From contig NC_008576.1 of the NCBI RefSeq assembly GCF_000014865.1, positions 2,385,501 to 2,449,500 on the forward strand: a stretch of DNA of 64,000 nt, written 5' to 3'. The DNA is from Magnetococcus marinus MC-1 (GTDB lineage Bacteria; Pseudomonadota; Magnetococcia; Magnetococcales; Magnetococcaceae). Under the pieces are notes generated by a model. It saw only the letters and a program-made list of their open reading frames with translations, was not told the DNA's origin and made no database searches. A program made the translations under genes and the position numbers. Shown in pieces: positions 16,483 to 26,466 of the stretch (the first letter of the stretch is position 1; every line of letters begins with the position of its first letter).

Positions 16483-18858
16483 ATGCGTTTTGGACTTTCA
16501 ACGCGCTTTATTTTCTTTATCAGCGTGCTGCTGACGGTTGCTTTTGTCGCCAGCGGGGTGTTGATTATGCAGTTGGAAAAGCGCTTCATGGCGAGTCAAT
16601 TTTCCCAGCGTGCCGATGCCTTGGGCAACTTTGTCGCAAAAATCGCCCCTGAATCCATTCTCTCTTTCGATGTTGTGCAATTAGAGCATTTTGCCGAAAT
16701 GCTCATGGGTCAACCCGATCTTATTTTAGCCGCCATCGTTGACCGCAGTGGCGCACCATTGGCTATTCACCTGAATGAAAGCCTCCCCCGTCCACTACAC
16801 TTTAAATTTCGCGGTTCCTTATTTGAAAGCGCCACCTTTAAGAACCTCATTGCATTCTACAAAAACCACCCGCAAGCGATCTATTTTTCCTATCCTATCC
16901 GCCACCAATACAACCTGCTCGGTGAGGTGTTAATCATTTTGGATAGCTCCTCGCAAAGAGAGGTGCAGCACAAAATTTTTCTACAACGGATTATCGTCGC
17001 CATTGGTGTCATTTTATTGGTGGTTCTCTCCCTCTATCTAGGGTTTAAACGCTATATCTTAAGCCCCATTTTGGATCTGGTCGAAGGGGCCAATCGCATG
17101 GCCCATGGCAATTATAAAGAACCCATTCCCCGTACCACCAAAGCAGAGTTGGATACGCTCACCGTCGCTGTTAACCATATGATGCTCAGTATTCGCACCA
17201 ACACCGAAGAGTATGCCAAAATTTTTCGTGCGGTCGAACAGAGCCCAGCCTCGGTGGTGATTACCGATGCTCAAGGCAATATCGAGTATGTTAACCCAAA
17301 ATTTTGTCAGCTCACCGGCTACAGCGCCCAAGAAGTGTTGGGGAAAAATCCCCGCCTGTTAAAAAGTGGCGAGATGAGCCCTAATTTTTATCGGGATTTG
17401 TGGCATACCGTCACCACAGGTTTGGAGTGGCATGGTGAATTTTATAACCGCGCGCAAAATGGCTCGCTGTTCTGGGAGGCCGCCTCGATTTCTGCCATCC
17501 GTTCTGAGCAAGGCAAAATTACCCACTTCGTCGCGGTAAAAGATGATATCACCGCCCGTAAAAAACTGGAACGTGAGCTCCAACAAGCCCGGGATCGGGC
17601 AGAGAGCTCTAACCGCGCAAAAAGTGAATTCCTGGCACTCATGAGCCACGAAATTCGCACCCCCATGAATGCCATTTTGGGTATGTCAGAACTACTGGCC
17701 GAGAGCAATTTAAGTGGCGAACAGCGCGAGTTGTTAACCGTACAACGCCGTGCTGCATTGGCCTTGCTGGATCTAATCAACGACATTTTAGACCTTTCAC
17801 GGGTAGAGTCAGGCCGTTTGGAGTTGGATCATGCCCCCATGCATTTACCTGATTTTTTTATTGAGATACAGGACCTGTTTCGCCAGCAGGCGATCAAAAA
17901 AAATCTGGCCTTCTCCATCACCCTAGAAGATGACTTACCTAAAACCTATTTTGCAGACCGAGCGCGTTTACGACAGGTCATGATCAATCTGGTTGGCAAC
18001 GCCATTAAATTTACCCAACAAGGTGGTGTTTGGATAAGTGTTGAGCGACTGAGTCAACAGGGAGAGATGGTCAAGCTAAAATTTTCTGTGGTCGATAGTG
18101 GATGCGGCATCCCCAGCGAGGCCCAATCTCAAATTTTTGAGCCCTTTACCCAAGCCGATGCCTACGTTACCCGCCACCATGGGGGGACAGGTCTTGGGCT
18201 GACCATCAGTCAACGTTTAGTGCAGCTGTTTGGGGGCACCTTGCAGGTGGAGAGCACCCCAAACCAAGGCAGTCGTTTTTCCTTTATCCTTATATTGCAG
18301 GTGACCACCGAAGAGCGCTCAACACAACCCAATACACAGGCGCAAACCACCCCCGAGCCTAACACCGCACCATCCAGCGGAGCTCCGAATGCTCGTATCT
18401 TGCTGGCGGAGGATATGCCAGATAATGCACTATTAATTAAACGCTTTTTAAAAAATTACCCCTGTGAATTAACCCTTGTTACCGATGGCAGACAGGCGGT
18501 GGAGCAATTTTGCCGCACCACAGCCCATTTTGACTTGGTATTGATGGATATGCAGATGCCGGTCTTGGATGGTTATAGCGCGGTTAGGGAGATCCGCGAG
18601 TATGAAGCGATCCATGATCTAGCCCCCACCCCTATCTTGGCACTGACCGCCCACGCGCTTAAAAATGATGCCGAAAAGAGCCTCGCCGCTGGGTGTGATG
18701 AACACCTTACCAAACCCATTCGTAAAGAGGTACTCTTGGCCGCCATTAGCCGTCACCTCTCCTTAGCCAAACACGACAAGCCTCAACAGCATGTTATAAA
18801 TGATATTTTACCAGCCCCCTCACGTATGCCGCAAGAGCCTGACCCCAGTGCTTTATAA
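16483..18858 (+). CDS. PAS-containing hybrid sensor histidine kinase
   Basis: A 791-residue inner-membrane sensor kinase. TM1 (about 8-30) and TM2 (about 170-188) enclose a periplasmic sensor region of about 140 residues. HAMP (about 190-240), PAS with PAC (about 245-360), HisKA with phospho-acceptor H389 (MSHEIRTPMN), HATPase_c (N-box INLVGNAIKFT, DSGCGIPS, GGTGLGL) and a C-terminal receiver domain (acidic pair in AEDMPDN, phospho-acceptor D689 in VLMDMQMPVLDG) follow. No separate response regulator or output domain lies nearby, so the signal probably passes to a phosphotransfer protein elsewhere. The PhnD-like protein encoded just upstream is a candidate periplasmic partner. Its stop shares TTATAA with the convergent next gene. 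Confidence 0.93.
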   Translation: MRFGLSTRFIFFISVLLTVAFVASGVLIMQLEKRFMASQFSQRADALGNFVAKIAPESILSFDVVQLEHFAEMLMGQPDLILAAIVDRSGAPLAIHLNESLPRPLHFKFRGSLFESATFKNLIAFYKNHPQAIYFSYPIRHQYNLLGEVLIILDSSSQREVQHKIFLQRIIVAIGVILLVVLSLYLGFKRYILSPILDLVEGANRMAHGNYKEPIPRTTKAELDTLTVAVNHMMLSIRTNTEEYAKIFRAVEQSPASVVITDAQGNIEYVNPKFCQLTGYSAQEVLGKNPRLLKSGEMSPNFYRDLWHTVTTGLEWHGEFYNRAQNGSLFWEAASISAIRSEQGKITHFVAVKDDITARKKLERELQQARDRAESSNRAKSEFLALMSHEIRTPMNAILGMSELLAESNLSGEQRELLTVQRRAALALLDLINDILDLSRVESGRLELDHAPMHLPDFFIEIQDLFRQQAIKKNLAFSITLEDDLPKTYFADRARLRQVMINLVGNAIKFTQQGGVWISVERLSQQGEMVKLKFSVVDSGCGIPSEAQSQIFEPFTQADAYVTRHHGGTGLGLTISQRLVQLFGGTLQVESTPNQGSRFSFILILQVTTEERSTQPNTQAQTTPEPNTAPSSGAPNARILLAEDMPDNALLIKRFLKNYPCELTLVTDGRQAVEQFCRTTAHFDLVLMDMQMPVLDGYSAVREIREYEAIHDLAPTPILALTAHALKNDAEKSLAAGCDEHLTKPIRKEVLLAAISRHLSLAKHDKPQQHVINDILPAPSRMPQEPDPSAL

Positions 18859-19746
18859 AAAGGGATTTTCCATATCTTCATCCGCACTCTCCACCGGTGC
18901 GGTAAGCTGCCCACTGGCACGTGCTTGACGTTGGGCATAGCTGCTGCTCACATTAAAATCCATTAAGACCGCCTGCGCCATAGAGAGTCGCTTGGCCTTG
19001 ACCATCTCACCGGTAAAACGGGAGTGTATGCCGCTACCATCATGCCCACCCGACACCCCATCATAACTTCCCCCCTCTTCACTAAGACGGTAGGATTCCA
19101 CCATATTAATAATCTGTTGCAGTAGCTCGTCGAGGCTGGCAGGCCGGTTGGTGCGGATAAATTCTGCCAAAAAGCCCATTTTATCGTCACTAAAAGAGTG
19201 CTTTTCACCGCTTTGCTGCAAACATTGGCACAACAGCGACAAGGCTTCGGGCCGATCCCAAACCCGCTCCCTGGCCACTCTCCGCCCTTGTAACAAGGCC
19301 TTCCCCTGAGCCAACTCTACCAGCAGATCCTCTACCGCTGGGGGGATAGCCCGCCCCACCCCCAACAGGCTTACATAACGCTCAATAACAATCTCTGGCA
19401 GATCAATTGGCCCACTGCGCTCTTCAAAAGCCCCTACCCCTTGCACACCCTGAGCAACCAGTGTGGCCACCAGTTGACGCTCTTCCGTGGGGCTCAGACC
19501 TGCCACCGGCAAAAAGGGTTCGCAGGCCAGTTTATGGCTATCATCCGGTGTATATAGGGGAGAGAGCAGCAGCTCCTGTTCAAACTCCTCCATCTGCGCC
19601 AAAGTGGCGCGGTCCAGGGCATCCAGTGGGTTTTCTACATCAAACTGAGCAACCAATTGACCCGCCATCTTTACGCCTAACAGGCGCTGTTCTTGCAGTT
19701 GCAAGCCAATGGTGGCCGTAAGTTGTGGTAGGTCAGGGGCGGACAT
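18853..19746 (-). CDS. Hypothetical protein (297 aa)
   Basis: Unrecognised soluble protein of 297 residues, acidic and rich in leucine and glutamate, mostly helical by inspection. The last roughly 60 residues are polar and glycine/serine rich, apart from a KAKRLSMAQAVLMDF helix. There is no signal peptide or membrane helix. The start is ATG 19746 (MSAPDLPQL), preceded by GAAGGGAAGTAACG; an upstream in-frame start at 19854 lacks such a site. It ends in a six-base convergent overlap with the hybrid kinase gene. Confidence 0.65.
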   Translation of the reverse strand: MSAPDLPQLTATIGLQLQEQRLLGVKMAGQLVAQFDVENPLDALDRATLAQMEEFEQELLLSPLYTPDDSHKLACEPFLPVAGLSPTEERQLVATLVAQGVQGVGAFEERSGPIDLPEIVIERYVSLLGVGRAIPPAVEDLLVELAQGKALLQGRRVARERVWDRPEALSLLCQCLQQSGEKHSFSDDKMGFLAEFIRTNRPASLDELLQQIINMVESYRLSEEGGSYDGVSGGHDGSGIHSRFTGEMVKAKRLSMAQAVLMDFNVSSSYAQRQARASGQLTAPVESADEDMENPFL

Positions 19747-19912
19747 CGTTACTTCCCTTCGCTTAGCTGTGGCATCTATCGCCGCGCTGAGAAAATCGTA
19801 TCGGGCTGGCGTTAATCTACCTGTTATGGACACGCCAAGCCAAGATGAGTTCACAAAAGCTTAACTTCAAGGTATAACCGTCTGACACAACTGGGAAGTG
19901 AGCCTTGAGAAC

Positions 19913-20956
19913 ATGACCGAATCCCCCGCCATTTCTGTTTTGATGAGTGCGTACAATAGCGAGGCCCATTTGGGCGCCGCTGTAGAGAGCATTCTTGCGC
20001 AGACGGAGCGCACCTTTGAGTTTTTGTTGCTGGATGATGGCTCCAGCGATGCTAGCTGGGCGCTCATTCAGCAGTTTGCGCGCCGCGATCCGCGCATTCA
20101 AGCCCTACGCAATCCCCACAACATGGGGCTGACCAAAACCCTTAATCGTGGTCTACGCCTTGCCAAAGGTACCTATATTGCTCGCCTAGATGCGGACGAT
20201 ATTGCCCTACCCCAACGTTTGCAACTGCAAAAGGCGTTTTTAGATCAGCACCCAGCCATTGATGTGGTGGGGGGGGCGATTCAATGCTTTATTGATGAGC
20301 AGGGCAACCCCTTACCCAAGCAGCCCCCCCCGTTGGTGGTAGAGCCTTGGGCCATTGCTTGGCAGACCCGGCTGCGGGCTATGTTGATCCATCCAGCGGT
20401 CATGTTTCGCCGTGAGGCGATTCTGGCCATTGGTGGCTATGATGAAAACTACCCCTACAGCCAGGATTTTGCCCTGTGGGGAGAAGCCGCCCTTCTGGGA
20501 CGGTTGGCCAATCTCTCCACAGCGGTTATCCAAAGCCGACAAGCCCCCAGCCGCATCAGCTGCCGCCACCAGCAGCAGCAGCAAATATTGGCGCAGCGCA
20601 TAGCCCAGCGTAACCTCACCCCCTACTGGCCCGAGCCCACCCCCCCCACCCTGGCTGATATTGAACGGCTGCGTTTTTTAATTCAATTTATTCCCCAACA
20701 CGATGCCCAAGCCGATTTTTCCCGCGCGCTTAAACTGCTGCAAAGTTTTCAAAATTTTTGCCAACAACACCCTGGACCAGCCTCCGTTCAAGCCGCCCAG
20801 CGGGACCAATTGGCGGCCCATCTCTTGGCCATCATCCCCCTCCACAATCTAGCCCAAGCGTGGCAGAGCGGATTGTTGCCCGCCCTTCTCCGCATCGCCC
20901 CGCGCTGCTGTTTCAAACACCTTGGGCAGCGCCTCCAGCGGCGTCTGTTCCGCTAA
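19913..20956 (+). CDS. Glycosyltransferase family 2
   Basis: A GT-A fold family 2 glycosyltransferase, 347 residues from ATG 19913 (a GTG at 19898 would add five). The nucleotide-sugar site is visible: ISVLMSAYNSEAHLGAAVES, LLLDDGSSDASW, then the DxD metal site RLDADD. C-terminal to these is HPAVMFRREAI...GGYDE, typical of the family. The last third is glutamine and leucine rich. It probably acts on cell-surface polysaccharide; acceptor and sugar cannot be read. Neither start has a strong ribosome binding site. Confidence 0.88.
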   Translation: MTESPAISVLMSAYNSEAHLGAAVESILAQTERTFEFLLLDDGSSDASWALIQQFARRDPRIQALRNPHNMGLTKTLNRGLRLAKGTYIARLDADDIALPQRLQLQKAFLDQHPAIDVVGGAIQCFIDEQGNPLPKQPPPLVVEPWAIAWQTRLRAMLIHPAVMFRREAILAIGGYDENYPYSQDFALWGEAALLGRLANLSTAVIQSRQAPSRISCRHQQQQQILAQRIAQRNLTPYWPEPTPPTLADIERLRFLIQFIPQHDAQADFSRALKLLQSFQNFCQQHPGPASVQAAQRDQLAAHLLAIIPLHNLAQAWQSGLLPALLRIAPRCCFKHLGQRLQRRLFR

Positions 20957-21205
20957 CCCATGTTTAACAGCCTATTGCATAAGATCTTAAAATACAGTTT
21001 GTTACGATGTATAATTTTCCGAGTGGCACGACAAACTCGGAAAATTCCTGTCCAAGATGTTGCCGCCGTTGCATAAGACGCATCTTGGCGGCCCCTGCCG
21101 TAGAGACTTGAATCGCTGCACCGAGCGCGGTAGATTGGCTATAAGCAAAAGGGAAGCTCCATAATTTAGGCACCGCATGCTGGAGAACAGGTATTTAGAC
21201 AAACC

Positions 21206-21571
21206 ATGTTTATGTTTGCCCAATCACTCTCAATCGAAGGGCGCCTAACCCGTAAACATTATGGGTTTTATTACCTTTCACCGATCCTACTGCTTAATGT
21301 GCTGTTGGTAATGATGCACCTTTCTACCAGCATATCCCCCACGCTCCACTATTTTTGGTTCTGTTTTTCCGGCCTATTTTTAATCATTGCCAGCATTAAA
21401 CGCCTACATGATCGCAATAAAACCGGTTGGTGGTTGTTACCCATGTTGCTCATCCCTCTCGTGGGCTGGGTTTGGCTTATTGTCGAACTCGGTTTTATGC
21501 AGGGCTGTCGTGGTAGCAACAGCTATGGGCGCGATCAACGCACCTATGCAAAATCCACTGAAATCGCCTGA
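21206..21571 (+). CDS. DUF805 inner-membrane protein
   Basis: A 121-residue membrane protein of the DUF805 (YhaH/YhaI) family, function unknown. The family signature is intact: SIEGRLTRKHYGFYYL at the N-terminus, the cytosolic IKRLHDRNKTGWWLL motif and the polar tail GCRGSNSYGRD. Four hydrophobic segments are seen. It converges on the DUF523-DUF1722 gene with 12 bases between stops. The 249 bases upstream hold no gene I can support. Confidence 0.85.
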   Translation: MFMFAQSLSIEGRLTRKHYGFYYLSPILLLNVLLVMMHLSTSISPTLHYFWFCFSGLFLIIASIKRLHDRNKTGWWLLPMLLIPLVGWVWLIVELGFMQGCRGSNSYGRDQRTYAKSTEIA

Positions 21572-21583
21572 CCTTACCCACGC

Positions 21584-22519
21584 TTAAACGTGGTTACGCA
21601 GTTTCAGCTCCGCCGGGTGCGGCTGCAAATACCACTGCTGAGCCAAATAGTCGATCTTAAATTTGCGCACATAGTGGTTAACCAAGGTGATGGGCACAAT
21701 GAGCGGAATCAACTGCTGATGGTACTGCTCAAACAGATCGGTAAGCTCCTTTTTTTCATCCCCACTCAACTGCTTTTTAAAAAATCCCATTAAATGGTAG
21801 AGCACATCCACCTGCTTTTTTACGGTGGCCAATTTGCCCAAGGCCAACATTAACCCCTGCCCATAAGCTTGCAGTGGCACGGTATTACCGGCATCACTCA
21901 CCAACTTGCCCAATTGGCGCATCTGCACCGGATCGTGGGCCATAATCAAAAACTTATGCTGTGCATGAAACGCCACCAAATCTTTGGCCGCCCCACCACG
22001 CGCCAACAAGGTTAACCAGCGGTCATAGACAAACACCCGCTCAATAAAATTCTCCCGCAAGGGGGCGTCATGCAAGCGCCCCTCCTCCTCCACCGGAACC
22101 AACGGATTTTGCGCTATAAAAGCTTGAGCAAACAGCCCAACCCCCTTGTGGCTGATCGTCACCCCATGCTCATTATAGAGTTTTACCCGCTGCATGCCGC
22201 AAGAGGGCGATTTGCTCTTAAAAATAAAGCCACATAACCGCTGCCCTGCCAGCGCTTGGGCTTGATGCTCACTCCACTGGCGCAATGGTTGGGTCAGATC
22301 CCGGCGGGTTCGCACAGAGACCAGCTTGGGCTGATCTTCGCCACCCTCCAGATGCATGGCCTCTCTTGGTATACCCAACCCCGCCTCGACTTCTGGACAG
22401 AGTGTGGTGATTTGAAAATAATCACGCAAGGTATGGGTGATATAGCGGTCCTGTTTGTGCCCACCATCGTAACGCACTTCATCCCCAAGTAAACACTGGC
22501 TTACCCCAATCATAATCAT
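21584..22519 (-). CDS. DUF523-DUF1722 protein (TudS-like, YbgA-like)
   Basis: A two-domain protein of 311 residues. The N-terminal DUF523 domain has the three cysteines expected for a [4Fe-4S] cluster: SQCLLG, TLCPEVEAGLG and SPSCG. A characterised DUF523 protein, TudS, desulfurises thiouracil, and TudS-DUF1722 fusions are a known arrangement. The C-terminal DUF1722 (YbgA) domain is recognised by FHAQHKFLIMAHDP and YHLMGFFKKQLS. A tRNA- or thiopyrimidine-related desulfidase role is therefore likely but inferred. ATG 22519 has AGGGAG upstream. It follows the adjacent membrane-protein gene on the same strand with only one base between them. Confidence 0.85.
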   Translation of the reverse strand: MIMIGVSQCLLGDEVRYDGGHKQDRYITHTLRDYFQITTLCPEVEAGLGIPREAMHLEGGEDQPKLVSVRTRRDLTQPLRQWSEHQAQALAGQRLCGFIFKSKSPSCGMQRVKLYNEHGVTISHKGVGLFAQAFIAQNPLVPVEEEGRLHDAPLRENFIERVFVYDRWLTLLARGGAAKDLVAFHAQHKFLIMAHDPVQMRQLGKLVSDAGNTVPLQAYGQGLMLALGKLATVKKQVDVLYHLMGFFKKQLSGDEKKELTDLFEQYHQQLIPLIVPITLVNHYVRKFKIDYLAQQWYLQPHPAELKLRNHV

Positions 22520-22520
22520 G

Positions 22521-23342
22521 TTATGGCTCTCCCTGCTTAGAGCGTAGATGGGCTGTTATCCCAAGCCCTCCGTGTGCATCCACATGCATTTGCCACTGAC
22601 TCTGCTCCAAAGGCCCACAGAAAAAGTCGGGCCATTGCCAACGATCCTGTTCCAAGGCGATATACCGCACATGCTCCGCCGAACGATCCGCCAACAGCAG
22701 CCAATATTTGAACGCCCTGATTCCTACTGCTAACGGTTTTTGGTCCAACACGACCCCGGTATGCTGTTGCAGATAAGCCGCACTTTGGCGCAAACCCGAC
22801 TTTTCGACACAAAGGTAATGCCATGGCATTTGAAAATGTTCGCGCATTGCCATACTCTTAAACACGCCCTTTTGCTCATCCATCGCGCTGGTTTCTAGCC
22901 TGGCCATCAAGGATGAAGGGGGGCGCTCAGCTGTAAATTGGACATAACAGCGCTGCATGTGTGGCCCTAAACTCAGCTGTACCGACAGCGTTACCAAGCC
23001 ATAGAGCAGGATCACTGCATACAGCGGCCATCCCTCCATTTTATGGGTACGCCGATCCCACCACAAAAGCCACCCTATACTGACCATACCCACAAGGGTT
23101 AGGAACATGCTCCAATACATAAAATGGATGCACGGCGCCCCCAACAGTGCATAGAGTGCCAGCCCACCCAATACCATCAGTGTCACCAATACGGAACTGC
23201 CGCAGCTAAGCATCCCCCGCATCCGCCCTAAAGGTAACTTGCTGATAAGCAGCAACAGCCACAGCATGCCTTGGGTAATACCGATTATAAGCATGGTCGC
23301 CTGGGTAAAATCCCACGGCTGCATGGTCTCGGCCAGGGTCAT
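22521..23342 (-). CDS. Hypothetical membrane protein (273 aa)
   Basis: Unrecognised protein with four hydrophobic helices in the N-terminal half (about 15-38, 45-67, 72-94 and 103-124), then a soluble domain of about 145 residues rich in W, Q and H. It lies one base upstream of the DUF523-DUF1722 gene on the same strand, so the two are probably co-transcribed, and 20 bases downstream of the pgi terminator. Confidence 0.7.
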   Translation of the reverse strand: MTLAETMQPWDFTQATMLIIGITQGMLWLLLLISKLPLGRMRGMLSCGSSVLVTLMVLGGLALYALLGAPCIHFMYWSMFLTLVGMVSIGWLLWWDRRTHKMEGWPLYAVILLYGLVTLSVQLSLGPHMQRCYVQFTAERPPSSLMARLETSAMDEQKGVFKSMAMREHFQMPWHYLCVEKSGLRQSAAYLQQHTGVVLDQKPLAVGIRAFKYWLLLADRSAEHVRYIALEQDRWQWPDFFCGPLEQSQWQMHVDAHGGLGITAHLRSKQGEP

Positions 23343-23362
23343 GTTCGATCCCGTCTACATAG

Positions 23363-23394
23363 TAAAAAAAGAGCAGGCACAAAGCCTGCTCTTA
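23363..23394 (-). terminator. Rho-independent terminator after pgi
   Basis: On the minus strand AAGAGCAGGC pairs with GCCTGCTCTT around an ACAAA-type loop (plus strand 23371-23393) and is followed by a run of seven T. It lies about 60 bases beyond the pgi stop. Confidence 0.85.
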
Positions 23395-23455
23395 GAATGA
23401 CACATTTTTCTACAAGGGTCACTCCGCAACCCTTACTTCGGCTCATCACACCCCA

Positions 23456-25099
23456 TTACTCAGCCAACCACGCTTTATAATGGTTGATTAAGCCATTGGT
23501 AGAGCCATCGTGGGAATGAACCTCACCTGGAGTGGTAAGTTCGGGGAGAATTTTTTTCGCCAACTGCTTGCCCAACTCGACCCCCCATTGATCGTAGGGA
23601 TTAATCCCCCACACCATACCCTGCACATGGATGGTGTGTTCATACAGAGCGATCAACTGCCCCAAAGTGTATGGGGTAAACTGCCGCACCAAGATAGAGT
23701 TGGTGGGGCGATTGCCATCAAAGACCTTATGGGGCACAAGGGCCTCCAATGCTGCACCATGCAGACCGGCCGCCTCTAACTCTTGGCGCACCTGAGCGGC
23801 GGTTTTACCGGTCATCAGTGCCTCGGTCTGCGCAAAAAAGTTGGAGAGCAGCTTGGCATGATGATCCCCAACCGGATTATGCGTGTGCGCCGCCGCGATA
23901 AAATCCGCCGGCACCAAACGGGTGCTTTGGTGGATCAATTGGTAAAAGGAGTGCTGCCCATTGGTACCTGGCTCCCCAAACAAAACAGGACCCGTGGTGT
24001 AGTCAACCCGCGCACCATCGCGGGTAACATATTTACCATTAGATTCCATATCCGCCTGTTGAAGATAGGCCGCCAACCGGTGCAAATATTGATCATAGGG
24101 CAGCACGGCAAACGATTCTGCCCCCAGAAAATTATGGTTCCAAATCCCAATCAGCGCCTTAATCACCGGCATGTTGCTCGCCAGTGGGGCGGTGCGAAAG
24201 TGTTCATCCATGGCATAGGCGCCATCGTGCAGCGCCATAAAGCCCTCAAATCCCACCGCAATGGCAATGGGCAGCCCAATGGCTGACCACAAGCTATAGC
24301 GTCCCCCTACCCAGTTCCAAAAGGCAAACATGTTGTCGGTATCAATACCAAAGGCCGAGACCGCCTCGGCATTGGTTGAGAGGGCCACAAAATGTTTACG
24401 TACCGCCGCCTCACCCAATTGAGCCACCAGCCAATCCCGCGCCGTATGGGCATTGGTTAGGGTCTCTTGCGTGGTAAAGGTCTTGGAGGCCACAATAAAC
24501 AGCGTGGTTTCAGCATTTAGCCCTTTTAGGGTCTCGGCCATATGGGTGCCGTCCACATTAGAGACAAAATGCACCGACAAACCCGGCTGATGATAAGGCT
24601 TGAGCGCCTCACACACCATCACCGGCCCTAAATCTGACCCGCCAATGCCAATATTGACCACATCGGTAATGGCTTGTCCGCTCTGGCCCTTCCATGCGCC
24701 ACTGCGCACAGCCTCGCTAAACTGGCGCATCTGCTGCAAAACTTGGTTGATAGCAGGCATCACATCTTCGCCAGCCACCCGGATAGGACGCCCTGAGCGG
24801 TTGCGTAGGGCCACATGCAGCACCGCCCGCCCCTCGGTTTCATTAATGGCCTCACCGGCAAACATACGGTCGCGCCACCCCTCCACATCCTGTGCCCGGG
24901 CCAGATCCAGCAACCGTGCCATGGTCTCCGCAGTGATACGGTTTTTGGAGTAGTCAAACAGCAGCTCCCCCTGTTGCAGCGAAAAACGGCTAAAACGCTG
25001 TGAATCTTGATCAAACAGATCCCGCATCTGCACCGAACGGTTCTCTTCTAAGTGGGTTTGCAGGGCTTGCCATTGGGGCAGTTGGGTCAAGCTGGACAT
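23456..25099 (-). CDS. pgi: Glucose-6-phosphate isomerase
   Basis: A 547-residue cytosolic isomerase interconverting glucose 6-phosphate and fructose 6-phosphate, upper glycolysis/gluconeogenesis. The long (E. coli type) form is indicated by length and by the signatures [31 protein letters not shown] (catalytic Glu/His region) and [15 protein letters not shown] (catalytic Lys region). The C-terminus is complete (INHYKAW). It has its own terminator. Together with the phosphofructokinase at the window start it represents the upper glycolytic steps, but the two are 23 kb apart. Confidence 0.97.
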   Translation of the reverse strand: MSSLTQLPQWQALQTHLEENRSVQMRDLFDQDSQRFSRFSLQQGELLFDYSKNRITAETMARLLDLARAQDVEGWRDRMFAGEAINETEGRAVLHVALRNRSGRPIRVAGEDVMPAINQVLQQMRQFSEAVRSGAWKGQSGQAITDVVNIGIGGSDLGPVMVCEALKPYHQPGLSVHFVSNVDGTHMAETLKGLNAETTLFIVASKTFTTQETLTNAHTARDWLVAQLGEAAVRKHFVALSTNAEAVSAFGIDTDNMFAFWNWVGGRYSLWSAIGLPIAIAVGFEGFMALHDGAYAMDEHFRTAPLASNMPVIKALIGIWNHNFLGAESFAVLPYDQYLHRLAAYLQQADMESNGKYVTRDGARVDYTTGPVLFGEPGTNGQHSFYQLIHQSTRLVPADFIAAAHTHNPVGDHHAKLLSNFFAQTEALMTGKTAAQVRQELEAAGLHGAALEALVPHKVFDGNRPTNSILVRQFTPYTLGQLIALYEHTIHVQGMVWGINPYDQWGVELGKQLAKKILPELTTPGEVHSHDGSTNGLINHYKAWLAE

Positions 25100-25201
25100 G
25101 AGACGTCTCCAAAAAAGCGGCTAATCCGACCTATCGGGGCATTGTAACCCTTTTCACAACAGCCTGCATGATCGCACTGTAACATTAGGCGACAAATTTG
25201 C

Positions 25202-25231
25202 AAAAAAAGGGGGGCACAAGCCCCCCTTTTT
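25202..25231 (-). terminator. Bidirectional-looking terminator after nfo
   Basis: A GC-rich stem, AAAAAGGGGGGC (25204-25215) pairing with GCCCCCCTTTTT (25220-25231), encloses a four-base loop. The A and T flanks make it usable on either strand. It lies 25 bases beyond the nfo stop. Confidence 0.85.
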
Positions 25232-25256
25232 GTACGACAGGCCACAATCGCCCCCG

Positions 25257-26105
25257 TTAAGGGGATTCTTGCATAGCATAGAGCAGTGCAATCTCCTGCG
25301 CCCAGAGTGATTCATCAATGGTTTCCAAAATCAGGGGAATGCCATCCAGGCGGCCATCATTCATAATCAACCGAAAGGTCTCCAGCCCCAATTTACCCGC
25401 ACCTAGGCTATGATGCCGATCCACTTTGGCCCCCAGATCGGGTTTTGAATCATTAAGATGCATGCCCCGCAAATAGCTAAAACCCACGACTTGCTCAAAG
25501 GTATCCATGGTTTTAGCGTAGGCTTCTGCCGTGCGTAGGTCATAGCCTGCAACAAAGGTGTGACAGGTATCCAAACAGACACCAATGCGGCTTTTATCCT
25601 CCACACCTGCAATAATATGCGCCAAATGCTCAAACCGATAACCCAAATTTGAGCCCTGCCCCGCCGTATTTTCAATCACCGCCACCACCCCGGAGGTACG
25701 CTCCAACGCTCGGTTTAAGCTATCCACAATCAGGTCTAGGCATTGATCCTCATCCACTTGGCGCAAATGGCTACCCGGATGAAAATTAAGCAACGGTAGA
25801 CCCAATTGGGCGCAGCGCTGCATCTCATCCACAAAGGCGTCCAGCGACTGCTGCCGCTTGGCGGCATCGGGATTGCCCAAATTAATCAAATAGGAGTCGT
25901 GAGGTAAAGTCTGCTCTGGGACAAAGCCATATTCGTCCATGCGTCGTTTAAACAGCTCAATTTGCGCATCGGTTATGGGCTTGGCTGTCCATTGCCGCTG
26001 GTTTTTGGTAAACAGTGCAAACGCTTTGGCCCCTATTGCCTGCGCGTTTTGGGGGGCATTTTCCACCCCGCCAGAGATGCTAACATGCGCACCGACATAT
26101 TTCAT
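25257..26105 (-). CDS. nfo: Endonuclease IV (AP endonuclease)
   Basis: A 282-residue zinc-dependent apurinic/apyrimidinic endonuclease for base excision repair. Metal-binding signatures are in place: GAHVSISGG at the N-terminus, [34 protein letters not shown] and MHLNDSK...[12 protein letters not shown]. Length is typical. It begins immediately after the stop of the preceding small gene (zero-base gap), so the two are probably translated from one message. Confidence 0.96.
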   Translation of the reverse strand: MKYVGAHVSISGGVENAPQNAQAIGAKAFALFTKNQRQWTAKPITDAQIELFKRRMDEYGFVPEQTLPHDSYLINLGNPDAAKRQQSLDAFVDEMQRCAQLGLPLLNFHPGSHLRQVDEDQCLDLIVDSLNRALERTSGVVAVIENTAGQGSNLGYRFEHLAHIIAGVEDKSRIGVCLDTCHTFVAGYDLRTAEAYAKTMDTFEQVVGFSYLRGMHLNDSKPDLGAKVDRHHSLGAGKLGLETFRLIMNDGRLDGIPLILETIDESLWAQEIALLYAMQESP

Positions 26106-26423
26106 TTACTTCTCCTGCTTGGTTTTTCCTGGCTGGCCCGACCCACGCAACGAAGCCTCAAGAGCCTCCCAAGCCCCCATTTGGTCATCCCCCTGCAACC
26201 AAGTCAAATCCGCCTGCATGCCATCATTATCCTGTGCATAAGTGGCTGGATCAGGCAAACGATCGTGCCTGTTAACGGCTGGGGCTGCTGGCGCGTGCCG
26301 CGCTGCTGTGGAACCGTCGCCCGTAAGATGAGTGGAGTGACGTACCAATCCATCCAGGGCCGTGGCAAAGGCGCGCATGGCACCACTTAAACCACCTGAG
26401 CGATTGCGTGTGGGGTCCACCAT
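26106..26423 (-). CDS. Hypothetical protein (about 105 aa) upstream of nfo
   Basis: Unrecognised soluble polypeptide starting MVDPTRNRSGGLSG and ending in a basic tail. It is rich in A, D, G and T and probably partly disordered. The start is the ATG at 26423 (or the adjacent one at 26426), placed a few bases after AGAGGAG. A longer frame from 26468 would begin inside the upstream gene's terminator hairpin and is rejected. It abuts nfo directly, suggesting co-expression. Confidence 0.6.
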   Translation of the reverse strand: MVDPTRNRSGGLSGAMRAFATALDGLVRHSTHLTGDGSTAARHAPAAPAVNRHDRLPDPATYAQDNDGMQADLTWLQGDDQMGAWEALEASLRGSGQPGKTKQEK

Positions 26424-26466
26424 CATGGCTCCTCTGTCTACCGATGGCTCGGAAAAAGGGTTGCCC

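Noticed and set aside
20957-21205. Minus-strand frames before the DUF805 gene
   Set aside because: About 70 codons in two overlapping frames, neither with a ribosome binding site nor a recognised family; perhaps old debris but not supportable.
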